Assembly (NCBI RefSeq): GCF_009193185.1
Contig: NZ_VUKF01000006.1
Span: forward strand, 62,001-126,000
Reading direction: 5' to 3'
DNA: 64,000 bases
From: Georgenia thermotolerans
GTDB lineage: Bacteria; Actinomycetota; Actinomycetes; Actinomycetales; Actinomycetaceae
Made by a program: the position numbers and the translations under genes. Below the pieces are notes generated by a model, which did no database searches, had not been told where the DNA came from, and saw only the letters and a program-made list of their open reading frames with translations. Positions 45,801-55,929 of this stretch are shown here, one piece after another (position 1 is the stretch's first letter; each line of letters opens with the position of its first letter).

Positions 45801-47105
45801 ATGAGCCCGACCACTTCCGGCAGCGCCACGTCCGTGGCCAACCAGTCCCTGCAGGAGCTGGACCCCGAGATCGCCGCGGTGCTCGACGGCGAGCTCGCCC
45901 GGCAGCGCGAGACCCTCGAGATGATTGCCAGCGAGAACTTCGTCCCGCGCGCCGTCCTGCAGGCGCAGGGCTCCGTGCTGACGAACAAGTACGCCGAGGG
46001 CTACCCGGGCCGGCGCTACTACGGCGGCTGCGAGCAGGTCGACATCGCCGAGAACCTCGCCATCGAGCGGGCCAAGGCCCTTTTCGGCGCCGACTACGCC
46101 AACGTCCAGCCCCACTCCGGCGCCCAGGCCAACGCCGCCGTCCTCATGGCGCTGGCCAACCCCGGCGACAAGATCCTCGGGCTGAGCCTCGCGCACGGCG
46201 GGCACCTCACGCACGGCATGAAGATCAACTTCTCCGGCAAGCTCTACGACGTCGCCTCCTACGGGGTGGACGAGCACAGCCACCGCATCGAGATGGAGAC
46301 GGTGCGCAAGACGGCGCTCGAGCAGCGGCCGAAGGTGATCATCGCCGGCTGGTCGGCCTACCCGCGCCAGCTCGACTTCGCCGCCTTCCGCGAGATCGCC
46401 GACGAGGTCGGCGCCTACCTCTGGACGGACATGGCGCACTTCGCCGGGCTGGTCGCGGCGGGCCTGCACCCCTCGCCGGTGCCGCACTCCGATGTCGTCT
46501 CCTCCACCGTGCACAAGACCATCGGCGGCCCCCGCTCCGGATTCGTGCTCTCGCGCGACGCCGAGACCTTCGGCAAGAAGATCAACTCCGCCGTCTTCCC
46601 CGGCCAGCAGGGCGGCCCGCTCATGCACGTGGTCGCCGCCAAGGCGGTGGCGTTCAAGATCGCCGCGGGCGAGGAGTTCAAGGACCGCCAGCGCCGCACC
46701 CTCGAGGGCGCCCGGATCATCGCCGAGCGGCTGAGCGCGAAGGACGTCGCCGACGCCGGCATCTCCCTGGTCACCGGCGGCACGGACGTGCACCTGGTGC
46801 TCGTGGACCTGCGCAACGCCGCCCTCGACGGCCAGCAGGCCGAGGACCTCCTCCACGCCGCCGGCATCACGGTCAACCGCAACGCCGTGCCGTTCGACCC
46901 CCGCCCGCCGCGCGTGACGTCCGGCCTGCGCATCGGCACGCCGGCGCTGGCCACCCGCGGGTTCGGCGCCGCGGAGTTCACCGAGGTCGCGGACATCATC
47001 GCCACCACGCTGGTGGGCGGCGCCGGGACGGACGTCGAGGCGCAGCGCGCCCGCGTGCAGGCCCTGACGGAGGGCTTCCCGCTCTACCCGGGCCTGCAGC
47101 AGTGA
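45801..47105 (+). CDS. glyA: Serine hydroxymethyltransferase
   Basis: 434-aa PLP enzyme interconverting serine and glycine with transfer of one carbon to [71 protein letters not shown] and the PLP-lysine loop [14 protein letters not shown] are all present. ATG at 45801; an in-frame GTG at 45774 is inside the riboswitch hairpin. Overlaps folD by GTGA. Confidence 0.98.
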   Translation: MSPTTSGSATSVANQSLQELDPEIAAVLDGELARQRETLEMIASENFVPRAVLQAQGSVLTNKYAEGYPGRRYYGGCEQVDIAENLAIERAKALFGADYANVQPHSGAQANAAVLMALANPGDKILGLSLAHGGHLTHGMKINFSGKLYDVASYGVDEHSHRIEMETVRKTALEQRPKVIIAGWSAYPRQLDFAAFREIADEVGAYLWTDMAHFAGLVAAGLHPSPVPHSDVVSSTVHKTIGGPRSGFVLSRDAETFGKKINSAVFPGQQGGPLMHVVAAKAVAFKIAAGEEFKDRQRRTLEGARIIAERLSAKDVADAGISLVTGGTDVHLVLVDLRNAALDGQQAEDLLHAAGITVNRNAVPFDPRPPRVTSGLRIGTPALATRGFGAAEFTEVADIIATTLVGGAGTDVEAQRARVQALTEGFPLYPGLQQ

Positions 47106-47983
47106 CCGCGCGCGTCCTGGACGGGCGCGCGACCGCGGCCGCGATCAAGGCCGAGCTGACCACCCGCGTGGCCGCGCTGCGCGACCGCGGCATCAGGCCC
47201 GGCCTGGGCACGGTGCTGGTCGGCGAGGACCCGGGCTCGAAGGCGTACGTCGCCGGCAAGCACCGGGACTGCGCCGAGGTTGGCATCGCCTCCATCCGCG
47301 AGGACCTGCCCGCCACGGCGACGCAGGACGACGTCGCCGCCGCGGTGGCCCGGCTCAACGCCGACCCCGCCTGCACCGGCTACATCGTCCAGCTGCCGCT
47401 GCCACGCGGGATCGACGCCAACGCCATCCTGGAGACGATCGACCCCGCCAAGGACGCCGACGGGCTGCACCCGACGAACCTCGGCCGGCTCGTGCTGCGC
47501 GTCAAGGACGAGATCACCTCCCCGCTGCCGTGCACGCCGCGGGCGGTGCTCGAGCTGGTGGCCCGGCACGGGCTGTCGCTGGCCGGCAAGGACGTCTGCG
47601 TCGTCGGTCGCGGGACGACCGTCGGGCGCAGCATCGGGCTGCTGCTCACCCGCAAGGACGTCAACGCCACCGTGACGCTGACCCACACGGGGACGGCCGA
47701 CCTCGCTAGCCACGTGCGCGCGGCGGACGTCGTCGTGGCGGCCGCGGGGCAGCCGGGCATCATCACCGCCGACATGGTCAAGCCGGGTGCGGTGGTGCTG
47801 GACGTGGGGGTGTCGCGCGCCGTCGACCCCGCGACCGGCAAGACGAAGCTGCGCGGTGACGTCGCGCCGGGAGTCGACGAGGTGGCGGGATGGCTCTCGC
47901 CCAACCCTGGCGGTGTCGGGCCGATGACTCGGGCGATGTTGCTGGCCAACGTCGTCGACACGGCGGAGCGCACTGCCGCCTGA
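47102..47983 (+). CDS. folD: Methylene-THF dehydrogenase/cyclohydrolase
   Basis: 293-aa bifunctional enzyme interconverting 5,10-methylene-THF and 10-formyl-THF. Catalytic Tyr and Lys are in [28 protein letters not shown] and [13 protein letters not shown] form the folate site; [16 protein letters not shown] binds NADP; ends [19 protein letters not shown] start overlaps the glyA stop, so it is in the same ZTP-controlled operon. Confidence 0.97.
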   Translation: MTARVLDGRATAAAIKAELTTRVAALRDRGIRPGLGTVLVGEDPGSKAYVAGKHRDCAEVGIASIREDLPATATQDDVAAAVARLNADPACTGYIVQLPLPRGIDANAILETIDPAKDADGLHPTNLGRLVLRVKDEITSPLPCTPRAVLELVARHGLSLAGKDVCVVGRGTTVGRSIGLLLTRKDVNATVTLTHTGTADLASHVRAADVVVAAAGQPGIITADMVKPGAVVLDVGVSRAVDPATGKTKLRGDVAPGVDEVAGWLSPNPGGVGPMTRAMLLANVVDTAERTAA

Positions 47984-47993
47984 CGGGTCTCGC

Positions 47994-48028
47994 AGAGGGC
48001 GGGTCGCACGAGCGGCCCGCCCTCTTTG
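47994..48028 (+). terminator. Rho-independent terminator of glyA-folD
   Basis: AGAGGGCGGG (47994-48003) pairs with CCCGCCCTCT (48016-48025) and is followed by TTTGTCTGT, a partial U-tract. Confidence 0.85.
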
Positions 48029-48080
48029 TCTGTGCGGTGGGCTTATCCCCAGGCCCGGCGCGGATGTCGGTGACCGTCGG

Positions 48081-48086
48081 TAGTGT
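48081..48086 (+). promoter_or_regulatory. Probable -10 (TAGTGT), leaderless start
   Basis: TAGTGT ends 7 nt before the ATG at 48094 of the DUF222/HNH gene. Confidence 0.45.
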
Positions 48087-48093
48087 GCTACAC

Positions 48094-49686
48094 ATGTTCG
48101 ATAGGCGGGGTGGTCGGGACCGGGGTGCGGGGCAGCCCGGTGCTGACCCTGCCGCGGCGAGACCCTCGGCCCCGCCGGTTCCGTCGGTGCCTGCCGCGCC
48201 GCCGGCTCCCGCCCCTCTCTCCTCCGCCGACATCAGCGGGTGGCGCGAAGCCTTGGCGGGAGTGGATCGGGATGTCTCGGACGCCGAGCGGGTCGATCAG
48301 CTGCGGACGTTGGAGGAGCTGAAGGCGGCCGCGGCGGCGGCGCAGGCGCGGATCGCGGTGGACCTGGACGTCTCCCAGCGCCGGGCGCAGGAGGCGGCCG
48401 GGGTGCCCGCGAAGAAGCGCGGGCAGGGGGTGGGGGCGCAGGTGGCGCTGGCCCGCCGAGAGTCGCCCCACCAGGGCGGGCGGCTGCTCGGTTTGGCCAA
48501 GACCCTGGTGCTGGAAATGCCCCACACCTTCGCCGCCCTGCAGGCCGGGACGATCAGTGAGTGGCGGGCGACGCTGGTGGTGCGCGAGTCGATCTGCCTG
48601 GTCCGTGCGGACCGGGCCGCCCTCGACGACCAGCTGTGGGCCGACCCGGGCGCGGTGGAGCGGCTGGGCACCCGGGCGCTGGTGGCCCGGGCCAAGCAGC
48701 TGGCCTACCGCCTGGACGCCGCCTCCGTGGTGGCCCGGGCCCGCCGTGCGGAGGCCGAACGCTCCGTGAGCCTGCGCCCGGCGCCGGACACCATGACCTA
48801 CCTGACCGGGTTGTTGCCGGTGGCCCAGGGGGTGGGGGTGTGGGCGGCGCTGACCCGGACGGCGGACGCGCTGCGCGCCCAGGGCGACGGGCGCAGCCGG
48901 GGGCAGATCATGGCCGACACCCTCGTCGAGCGGGTCACCGGCCAGGCCCGCGCCGCCGACGTGCCCGTCGAGGTCCAGCTGGTCATGACCGACCGCACCC
49001 TGCTCGCCGGCGACGCCGAACCGGCCCTGATCCCCGGGTACGGGACCGTGCCGGCGGACTTCGCCCGGGACCTGCTCGCCGCCCGCCTGCCCACCCCCGA
49101 TGGCGCCGATGGCGCCGCGGCGACGGGCCCGGACGAGAGGCGGGTGCTGGCGTGGCTGCGGCGGTTGTTCACCGCCTCGGGCACCGGCGAGCTGGTCGCG
49201 CTGGACTCCCGCCGCCGCATCGCCCCACCCGGGCTGGCCCGGTTCATCAACACCCGGGACCAGGCGTGCCGGACGAGCTGGTGCGACGCCCCGATCCGCC
49301 ACCGCGACCACGTCGTCCCCGCCGCCGCCGGCGGGCCGACCACCGCGCAGAACCTGCGCGGGGCCTGCGAGGGCTGCAACTACGCCCGGCAGGCCCCCGG
49401 CTGGGCCGCCCGCACCCTCCCCACCAGCCAGGACACGGTCACGAGCGGCGACGGCGACCAGGGCGACGGTCAGCGGGCCGGGCCCGGCGGGCACGTCGTC
49501 GAACTGACCACCCCCACCGGGCACACCTACACCTCCCACGCCCCACCCCTGCCCGGCCACCGACCCGCTCCAGCGACGGGGCCGCCGGGCCGGCAGCCAG
49601 CCGGACCACCGGGCGCTCCCGAGAGCGACAGCCGCCTGAAGCGACTGGTCGAACGCCACCGAGCCACCTTGGACCGGACCGCCTGA
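48094..49686 (+). CDS. DUF222 and HNH endonuclease domain protein
   Basis: 530-aa protein of the 13E12/DUF222 family, usually multi-copy in actinobacterial genomes. A Pro/Ala-rich N-terminus (~10-45) precedes the helical DUF222 domain (~50-330), with KAAAAAAQARIAVDLDVSQRR and RSRGQIMADTLVERVTG. The HNH nuclease core (~390-435) is RDQACRTSWCDAPIRHRDHVVPAAAGGPTT, NLRGACEGCNYARQ with Cys pairs and the DH of the beta-beta-alpha metal fold. A disordered tail follows. Related REP13E12 elements in mycobacteria carry phage attachment sites; no repeats or att sites are visible here. Confidence 0.9.
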   Translation: MFDRRGGRDRGAGQPGADPAAARPSAPPVPSVPAAPPAPAPLSSADISGWREALAGVDRDVSDAERVDQLRTLEELKAAAAAAQARIAVDLDVSQRRAQEAAGVPAKKRGQGVGAQVALARRESPHQGGRLLGLAKTLVLEMPHTFAALQAGTISEWRATLVVRESICLVRADRAALDDQLWADPGAVERLGTRALVARAKQLAYRLDAASVVARARRAEAERSVSLRPAPDTMTYLTGLLPVAQGVGVWAALTRTADALRAQGDGRSRGQIMADTLVERVTGQARAADVPVEVQLVMTDRTLLAGDAEPALIPGYGTVPADFARDLLAARLPTPDGADGAAATGPDERRVLAWLRRLFTASGTGELVALDSRRRIAPPGLARFINTRDQACRTSWCDAPIRHRDHVVPAAAGGPTTAQNLRGACEGCNYARQAPGWAARTLPTSQDTVTSGDGDQGDGQRAGPGGHVVELTTPTGHTYTSHAPPLPGHRPAPATGPPGRQPAGPPGAPESDSRLKRLVERHRATLDRTA

Positions 49687-49820
49687 GAAGGTCGCGCCGC
49701 CGCGCGGCAGGAGCGGTCGTCGAGCCAGTCGATGTGAGTTGTCGCACGAGAGGGCCGGGAACGAGCGCCCTGGCTGGACCCGTGGGCCAACGTGTCGGTG
49801 GGCTCGGCGATACTGGCCGG

Positions 49821-50633
49821 GTGCTGAGCATCGCCACCGTCAACGTCAACGGCATCCGGGCCGCCTTCAAGCGCGGCATGGACGCCTGGATCGCCCATCG
49901 CCGCCCCGAGGTTCTCCTGCTGCAGGAGGTGCGCGCCAACGACGAGATCCTCGCCGAGCACCTCGGCGACGGGTGGCACATCGCCCACCAGGCCTGCGAC
50001 ATCAAGGGTCGCGCCGGAGTGGCGGTCGCGTCGCGGCTGCCGGCCTCCGCCGTCCGGGTCGGCCTGGGCAACGACGAGCCCGCGGTGGATACCGGCCGGT
50101 GGGTCGAGATGGACCTGGAGGTGCCCGGCACCGACCGGCCCCTGACGGTCGTCTCCGTCTACGTCCACTCCGGCACGGTCGGCACGGACAAGATGGACGC
50201 CAAGTACGCGCACCTGGAGAAGGTCACGGCCCGGATGAGCGCCCTCGCCGACCAGGCCCGCGCGGGGGAGCGCGACGTCGTCGTCGGCGGCGACATCAAC
50301 ATCGTCCACCGCGAGGTGGACATCAAGAACTGGAAGAGCAACCACAACAAGACCTCCGGCGTCCTCGACGAGGAGATCGCCTACCTGGAGAAGTGGTTCG
50401 CCGACGACTGGGTGGACCTGGGCCGCCGGCTCGGCGGGGACGGCCCCGGGCCGTACACCTGGTGGTCCTGGCGCGGCAAGGCGTTCGACAACGACTCCGG
50501 CTGGCGCATCGACTACCAGCTCGCGACCCCGGGGGCCGCCGAGCGCGCCACCTCCGCCGTCGTCGACCGCGCCGAGAGCTACGACCGGCGCTTCTCCGAC
50601 CACGCCCCGGTCGTGGTCACCTACGAGATCTGA
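49821..50633 (+). CDS. xthA: Exodeoxyribonuclease III
   Basis: 270-aa Mg2+-dependent AP endonuclease and 3'-5' exonuclease of base excision repair. VNVNGIRAAFKRG (Asn), LLLQEVRA (metal Glu), YVHSGTVGTDKMDAKYAHLEK, VVGGDINIVHREVDIKNWK (Asp/Asn), TWWSWRGKAFDNDSGWRIDY and SDHAPVVV (catalytic Asp-His). GTG at 49821 has GATACT six bases upstream. Complete. Confidence 0.95.
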   Translation: MLSIATVNVNGIRAAFKRGMDAWIAHRRPEVLLLQEVRANDEILAEHLGDGWHIAHQACDIKGRAGVAVASRLPASAVRVGLGNDEPAVDTGRWVEMDLEVPGTDRPLTVVSVYVHSGTVGTDKMDAKYAHLEKVTARMSALADQARAGERDVVVGGDINIVHREVDIKNWKSNHNKTSGVLDEEIAYLEKWFADDWVDLGRRLGGDGPGPYTWWSWRGKAFDNDSGWRIDYQLATPGAAERATSAVVDRAESYDRRFSDHAPVVVTYEI

Positions 50634-50660
50634 CCCGCCGAGCGGCCGGGACAGCGGCCC

Positions 50661-51866
50661 TCAGTACCGGATGGCGTCGATCGGGCGCACCCGCACCGCG
50701 ACGGCGGCGGGCAGCAGTCCCGCCAGCGCCCCCACCCCCGCCGCGGCCGCGAGCCCGGTGAGGGCCGCGGCGAGCGGGAACGGCGGGGTGTCCTCCAGGC
50801 CGAAGCCGAGGAGGGACTCCAGCGGGAGGTTGCGCACGGCGACCACCGCCAGCCCGACGCCGACGACGCCGGCCACCGCCGTCGCCACGACCGACTCGAG
50901 CATGATGGAGAAGAACACCCGGCCCGACGTCGCCCCGAAGGACCGCCGGATGCCGATCTCGCGGATGCGCTGGCGGACGGTGACGAGGGAGATGTTCACC
51001 AGGCTCAGCGCGCCGAGCAGGAGCACGAGCGTGCCGATGCCCAGCACGACCAGCCGGAAGGTGCGGTCGAAAGCCTCCTGGCCGGAGACGGCGTTGCTGT
51101 ACACATCGACCATCGCCCCCTCGCCGAGGGCCGCGGTGAGGTCACGACGCACCGTCTCCATGCCCAGGTCGGCCGTCTCCGGAGGCACCCACAGCTCCAG
51201 CTGGGGGACGGCGCCCATCGCCGGGTCGACCTCGGGGGCGCCGGAGACGCGGCTGTAGGAGTCGTACAGCACGAAGGCGGCCGGGCCCTCGTCGGGCCAG
51301 CGGTTGGCCATCACGCCGGTGACGACGAGAGTCACCGGGTTCGCCCCCGGCAGGGTCACCGTCGGGTGCGTCGCCAGGCCGGGGGAGTCGACGGCGGAGA
51401 GGAAGGCCTCGTTGACCACCAGCGCGGGCGCCAGCCGGTCCTCGTCCCCGGGGGCGAACCACGCGCCGTCGACCAGCTGGATGCGGTGCATCGTCCCGTA
51501 GGGCTGGTCCACCAGCTGCAGCTGGCTCTCGAACGTGGCGCCGCCCGCCCGGAAGCGGCCCGAGGCCCACTGCACCACCGAGGCGTGGTCGACCTGGTAG
51601 CGCGCCGCGAGCTCGCGCATCGCGGGCACGACGTCGCTGTTGCCGCTCGGCGTGGCGGCGAAGGCGTTGACCGTCAGGGTGGTCTGCCGGCCCATGTCGC
51701 GCTCCATCATCTCGGTCTGCGCCTGCGCGGTCATCTGCCCGACGGCGAGCACGGCCGTCATCGCGGCGACCGACACCGCCACGCCGATGAGCGAGAGCAG
51801 CACCCGCAGCTTGTGCAGCCGCAGCTCGTCCCAGGCCTCCACGAGCGCCCCCACGACGCCGGTCAC
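50661..51866 (-). CDS. MacB/FtsX-type ABC permease
   Basis: 401-aa permease with one N-terminal helix (~22-45, LRVLLSLIGVAVSVAAMTAVLAVG), a ~220-residue periplasmic-type MacB domain (~50-265) and three C-terminal helices (~275-400) with VRQRIREIGIRRSFGAT, the cytosolic coupling loop of FtsX proteins. Ends RVRPIDAIRY, the usual tail. GTG start overlaps the ATPase stop. Export of a peptide, lipoprotein or antibiotic is likely rather than import. Confidence 0.92.
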   Translation of the reverse strand: MTGVVGALVEAWDELRLHKLRVLLSLIGVAVSVAAMTAVLAVGQMTAQAQTEMMERDMGRQTTLTVNAFAATPSGNSDVVPAMRELAARYQVDHASVVQWASGRFRAGGATFESQLQLVDQPYGTMHRIQLVDGAWFAPGDEDRLAPALVVNEAFLSAVDSPGLATHPTVTLPGANPVTLVVTGVMANRWPDEGPAAFVLYDSYSRVSGAPEVDPAMGAVPQLELWVPPETADLGMETVRRDLTAALGEGAMVDVYSNAVSGQEAFDRTFRLVVLGIGTLVLLLGALSLVNISLVTVRQRIREIGIRRSFGATSGRVFFSIMLESVVATAVAGVVGVGLAVVAVRNLPLESLLGFGLEDTPPFPLAAALTGLAAAAGVGALAGLLPAAVAVRVRPIDAIRY

Positions 51867-52651
51867 GAGCCGACCTCCGCGTCGGCGGTGCGCCCGGCGC
51901 CGCCGCCGGCCGGGACGACGACGTCGGAGCCGACGAGGGACTCGAGCGTGCCGCCGCTGCGCGGGGCGATCGCGATGGGCGTGAGCACCCCCTCGCCGAG
52001 GCGGAGGTGGCGCCGCGCCCGGGAGGCGACGGCGAGGTCGTGGGTGATGGTGATGAGCGCCGCGCCCGTCTCCGAGGCGATGCCGTCGAGCAGGTCGATG
52101 ACCTCCCGGCCGGTGTCGACGTCGAGGGCGCCGGTGGGCTCGTCGGCGAGGATCACCCGGGGCGAGCGCACCAGCGCGCGGGCGATTGCCACCCGCTGCT
52201 GCTCGCCACCGGAGAGCTGGGCGGGCAGGGAGTCCATGCGCGCGGCCAGCCCCACCCGGTCGAGCATCTCCTGGGCGGTGCGCGTGCGGCGCCAGAAGCT
52301 GCGCCCGCGGGCGTAGAGCAGCGGCGCGACGACGTTCTCCAGCGCGGTGCGCCCGGGCAGCAGGTTGAACTGCTGGAAGACGAAGCCGAAGTCCTCCCCG
52401 CGCCGCCGGGCCCGCCGCCGCCCGCCGAGCCGGCCGACGTCGGCGCCGTCGAGCAGGTACTCCCCGGAGGTGGGGGAGTCGAGCAGGCCGAGGATGTTCA
52501 GCAGCGTCGACTTCCCGGTGCCGGAGCGGCCGACGACGGAGACGTGCTCACCGGCCTCGACGGCGAGGTCCACGCCGCGCAGGATGTGCAGCTCGCTCAA
52601 ATCCGGGAGCCGGACCGTCCGGGTGACGGCGCGCAGCTCGAGCAGCGGCAT
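51863..52651 (-). CDS. MacB/LolD-type ABC ATP-binding protein
   Basis: 262-aa ATPase: Walker A GRSGTGKSTLLNILG (~39-53), Q-loop FVFQQFNLLPG, signature LSGGEQQRVAIARAL, Walker B VILADEPTGALD, H-loop ITITHDLAVA. Start ATG shares one base with the stop of the adaptor gene (TGATG). A C-terminal ~40-residue extension is Gly/Ala-rich. Confidence 0.94.
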   Translation of the reverse strand: MPLLELRAVTRTVRLPDLSELHILRGVDLAVEAGEHVSVVGRSGTGKSTLLNILGLLDSPTSGEYLLDGADVGRLGGRRRARRRGEDFGFVFQQFNLLPGRTALENVVAPLLYARGRSFWRRTRTAQEMLDRVGLAARMDSLPAQLSGGEQQRVAIARALVRSPRVILADEPTGALDVDTGREVIDLLDGIASETGAALITITHDLAVASRARRHLRLGEGVLTPIAIAPRSGGTLESLVGSDVVVPAGGGAGRTADAEVGS

Positions 52652-53682
52652 CAGAAGGCCCGCTCGACGGTTCCCGGCCCACCGACGGGTGGGACGTCCC
52701 CGACCGGGATGAACTCGAGGATCGTGTCGCCCTCCGCCAGGCCCTCGGTGATCTGCACGACCTGCCCGTCGGTCATGCCCAGGCCGACCGACGTCTTGGT
52801 CGGCTCGGCACCGTCCGGCCCCACCACCCAGACGTTCCCGGTGGCGAACAGCCCCTGCACCGCGGTGACGGGCACGACCAGCACGTCGCTGGCCTGCCCC
52901 GCGGTGACGGTCATCGTCCCGGCCAGGCCCGGGAACACCCGGACGTCACCGGGGACGGCGCAGCGGACCTCGACCGTCGCGCTCGGTTCGGCCGGCGGGG
53001 CGAAGGGGTCGCCGGGGCCGCTCGCCCCGCCGGCGCCCGGCGTGACCTCGGTGCCGGTGGTCAGGCCGGTGCAGGTGAAGGGGGCGGGCCCGCCGCGCAC
53101 CTCGACGCTCGCCTCGCTCGGGGCGTCGAGCAGGCGGTACTGCTGCTCCGCCGTCAGCGGCCCGGTCACCGAGAACGTGCCGGGGGTGACGGCGGCGACG
53201 ACGTCGCCGATGCCCACCTGCTGGTCGCGCAGGACCTTGAGGGAGACGGTGCCGGTCACCGGCGCGGCGACCGTCGACCGCTTGATGCGGGGCCTTTGCT
53301 GCACCACGGTGACGTTGCCCTCGGCGTCGACGCGCTCCACCGGGTCGACGGGCACCTCCTGCCGGATCTCCAGCAGGGGCGCCCCGGCCTCGACGTGGGC
53401 GCCGTCGGCCACGGCGAAGTAGCCGACCGTGCCCTCCATCGTCGCCCTGGCCTCCACGGCCGGGTCGGCCGTGACGGTCGCGTCCACCGTGACGGTGTTG
53501 GACACCGTGCCGGTGGTCACCGTGGCGACCGGGTCGGTGAACACCGCCCCGGGGACGTCGACGGGACCTGCGGGAGCGGCAGCGGCGCCGCCGAAGAAGG
53601 CCAGCTTGACCAGCGCGGCCGCGATCACCGCCCACACCAGCAGGCGCAGGGCGGGGAAGACGACGTGGCGGGCGACGGTCAC
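52651..53682 (-). CDS. HlyD/MacA-like adaptor subunit
   Basis: 343-aa membrane-anchored protein: N-terminal helix (~12-28), then barrel-sandwich/lipoyl halves (GTVGYFAVADGAHVEAGAPLLEI and VAAPVTGTVSLKVLRDQQVGIGD) and a C-terminal membrane-proximal domain (VVPVTAVQGLFATGNVWVVG). No long coiled coil between the lipoyl halves, as in Gram-positive adaptors. GTG at 53682 after GGGGGT. First gene of a tripartite exporter operon. Confidence 0.88.
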   Translation of the reverse strand: MTVARHVVFPALRLLVWAVIAAALVKLAFFGGAAAAPAGPVDVPGAVFTDPVATVTTGTVSNTVTVDATVTADPAVEARATMEGTVGYFAVADGAHVEAGAPLLEIRQEVPVDPVERVDAEGNVTVVQQRPRIKRSTVAAPVTGTVSLKVLRDQQVGIGDVVAAVTPGTFSVTGPLTAEQQYRLLDAPSEASVEVRGGPAPFTCTGLTTGTEVTPGAGGASGPGDPFAPPAEPSATVEVRCAVPGDVRVFPGLAGTMTVTAGQASDVLVVPVTAVQGLFATGNVWVVGPDGAEPTKTSVGLGMTDGQVVQITEGLAEGDTILEFIPVGDVPPVGGPGTVERAF

Positions 53683-53817
53683 AGGACCCCCAGGGCTCGG
53701 GGGCGATCGTCCGCGACCGCCCGGATCGCGGGAAATCTATCTGTATCCGTCCGAAGCTGGGCTCATTTGCCCGGCGAAGTTTCGCCGGCACCCAGCCCGC
53801 GGGGGCCGCTCGCTGGG

Positions 53818-54849
53818 TCAGCGCCGATGCGGCGCCGCTGCCACCGACCCGCGGCGCACGAGCGGGCAGGCGATGAGCTGCAACGACGGCACGGCTGCCG
53901 TGGGGTCCGTCACGAGCTGCAGGAGGCTGCGCGCGGCGGCCGCGCCCATGGCCCGGTGGGGCAGGGCGACCGTGGTCAGCCCGGGCCGCATCTCCCGGGC
54001 GAGGACGTACAGGTCGTCGAAACCCACCACCGACAGGTCCTCGGGCACGCGCAGGCCCCGGTCCTCGGCGGCGTGGTAGGCGCCGACGGCCATCTCGTCG
54101 TTGAACGCGAACACGGCCGTGGGCGGCTCGGGCATGTCCAGGAGCGTCCCGACCGCCTCCTGGCCGCCGTCGGAGGTCGAGGCCGCGCGGACCACCAGGG
54201 TCTCGTCCCACGCGAGCCCGCGAGCCGCGAGCTCGGCTCGATAGCCCGCCAGCCGGCCGGCGGCCGCCGGGCCGTCGTTGCGGTCCAGGACGAACCCGAT
54301 GCGCCGGTGACCGTGGTCGGCGAGGGTCCCGACGGCGGTGCGCGCACCGGCCTCCTCGTCGGGGACGACGGCGGGCACGTCCTCCCGGGAGGACCGGGCG
54401 TCGAGGAGGACCACCGGGAGCCCCGCGAGCAGGTCCGGGACCTCGACGAGCCGGTGGAACATGGTGGCGTACAGGACCCCCGCGACCTGCTGCTGCCGCA
54501 GGGCCCGGATGGCGCTGCGCTCCAGCACCTCGTCCCCGCCGGTGTCGACCAGCATGAGGAGGTAGCCCGCCTCCCACGCCGCCTCCTGGGCGCCCTGGAT
54601 CAGCTGGCCGGCGTACGGGGTGCTCGCGATGACGTCGCTGACCAGCGCGAGGGTGCCGGAGCGGCGGGTCCGGAGCCCGCGCGCCAGCCCGTTGGGGAGG
54701 TACCCCAGCTCACGCGCCGCCGCCTGGACGCGCTCGCGGGTGGCCGTGTTGACCCGCGCGCCGGGGACGTCGTTGAGGATCACCGAGACGGTCGACGGCG
54801 CGACGCCCGCCAGCTCGGCGACGTCCTTGATCCTGGGTCGTGCTGTCAC
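53818..54849 (-). CDS. LacI-family transcriptional regulator
   Basis: 343-aa repressor. Helix-turn-helix IKDVAELAGVAPSTVSVILND, hinge RELGYLPNGLARGLRTRR, then a periplasmic-binding-protein-like sugar domain (SDVIASTPYAGQLIQGAQEAA, FAFNDEMAVGAY, LSVVGFDDLYVLA). GTG at 54849 is preceded by AGGAG. Last gene of the second sugar operon; a LacI-type palindrome lies before the binding-protein gene (59153-59170). Confidence 0.93.
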   Translation of the reverse strand: MTARPRIKDVAELAGVAPSTVSVILNDVPGARVNTATRERVQAAARELGYLPNGLARGLRTRRSGTLALVSDVIASTPYAGQLIQGAQEAAWEAGYLLMLVDTGGDEVLERSAIRALRQQQVAGVLYATMFHRLVEVPDLLAGLPVVLLDARSSREDVPAVVPDEEAGARTAVGTLADHGHRRIGFVLDRNDGPAAAGRLAGYRAELAARGLAWDETLVVRAASTSDGGQEAVGTLLDMPEPPTAVFAFNDEMAVGAYHAAEDRGLRVPEDLSVVGFDDLYVLAREMRPGLTTVALPHRAMGAAAARSLLQLVTDPTAAVPSLQLIACPLVRRGSVAAAPHRR

Positions 54850-54905
54850 GGTCTCCTGCCCTGTGGCGATGGGCGCGTCGGCGCGCCAGGCAGCAGTATC
54901 GGCCC

Positions 54906-55874
54906 TCAGCGCCCGCGCGGAGGACGCTCGACCGTCAGCGCGCCGTCGGGCCCGACGTGCACCGGCATGGGGTCGCTGAGCGCACCCACGAACCCGCCGG
55001 CGTCGTCGAGGTGCTCCCACGCGAAGAAGGACCACCGGCCGTCGTGCTCGAGGAAGCGCCCGGCGTAGAGACGCGCGTGCTCGTCGCCGACGAGGAACTC
55101 GTCGGACTCGAGACGGAACGGGCCCAGGCGGTCCTCACCCACGAGATAGTGGGTGCCGCCCAGGGCCTCGACTCCCGGCCGGGACCGCCGGGCCGTGCCG
55201 TGGTCGCCGGGCGTCACGCAGAACAGGACGCGCCAGGCGCCGCCCAGGTGGACCAGCTGGGGGACCTCGAGGTGGAAGAACTCGCCGGGCGCCGACACCG
55301 GGGGGCCCGCCTCCCAGGACGAGAGGTCCGCGGAGGTCGCGTGCCCGATGACCCCGCGGCCGTCGAGCGGGCCGTGGTCGGCGCGCGCGGTGAGCAGCAT
55401 GTGGAAGCGGTCGGTCGGCTCGTCCCACCAGACCCAGGGATCGCGCCACGCCTCCTCCCGGACGGCGTCGTGGAGCTTCTCGTACCACCGCGGGTCGGCC
55501 TCGAGCACGGGCCCCTGCCGGGTCCAGGTGACGAGGTCGGGGGAGGTCGCGCGGCCCACCCGCTGCACGGCCCCGCGCTCGGCGCGCGAGACGCCGGTGT
55601 AGAACATGTGCCACTCGCCGCCGGCCCGAACCACGCTCCCGGTCCAGGTGGCGAGGTCGTCGAAGGCGCCGTCGGGCCCGGCGTGGAGCGCGTCCGGGAG
55701 CACCTGCCACCGGCGCAGGTCCCGGGAGACCGCGTGCCCGATCGTCGCGTGGTGGTGGCGCAGGTCCGGGTCGCCGAGGGCCCGGGGCGCCTGGAGGTAG
55801 AACACGTGGACGTCCTCGCCGTCCACGGCGAACCAGAAGTCCCAGATCCACCTGTCGGCCAGGGTCAGTGCCAT
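54906..55874 (-). CDS. Cytosolic beta-propeller glycosidase, GH32/GH68-like
   Basis: 322-aa five-bladed beta-propeller enzyme without signal peptide. DRWIWDFWFA at the start supplies a likely nucleophile Asp, WRDPWVWW is the RDP motif of GH32/GH68 (transition-state Asp) and FHLEVPQLV a candidate acid/base Glu. Repeated WTGS, FYTG and SPDLVTW strands mark propeller blades. It could instead be GH43 or GH130-like. Genetic context with a sugar importer and LacI points to hydrolysis of an imported fructoside or sucrose-like oligosaccharide inside the cell. Confidence 0.8.
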   Translation of the reverse strand: MALTLADRWIWDFWFAVDGEDVHVFYLQAPRALGDPDLRHHHATIGHAVSRDLRRWQVLPDALHAGPDGAFDDLATWTGSVVRAGGEWHMFYTGVSRAERGAVQRVGRATSPDLVTWTRQGPVLEADPRWYEKLHDAVREEAWRDPWVWWDEPTDRFHMLLTARADHGPLDGRGVIGHATSADLSSWEAGPPVSAPGEFFHLEVPQLVHLGGAWRVLFCVTPGDHGTARRSRPGVEALGGTHYLVGEDRLGPFRLESDEFLVGDEHARLYAGRFLEHDGRWSFFAWEHLDDAGGFVGALSDPMPVHVGPDGALTVERPPRGR

Positions 55875-55929
55875 GTCGTTCCTGCTTCTCCTTCGTGGTG
55901 GTGCGGTTGGTGGAGGCGCCGCGCCGGCG

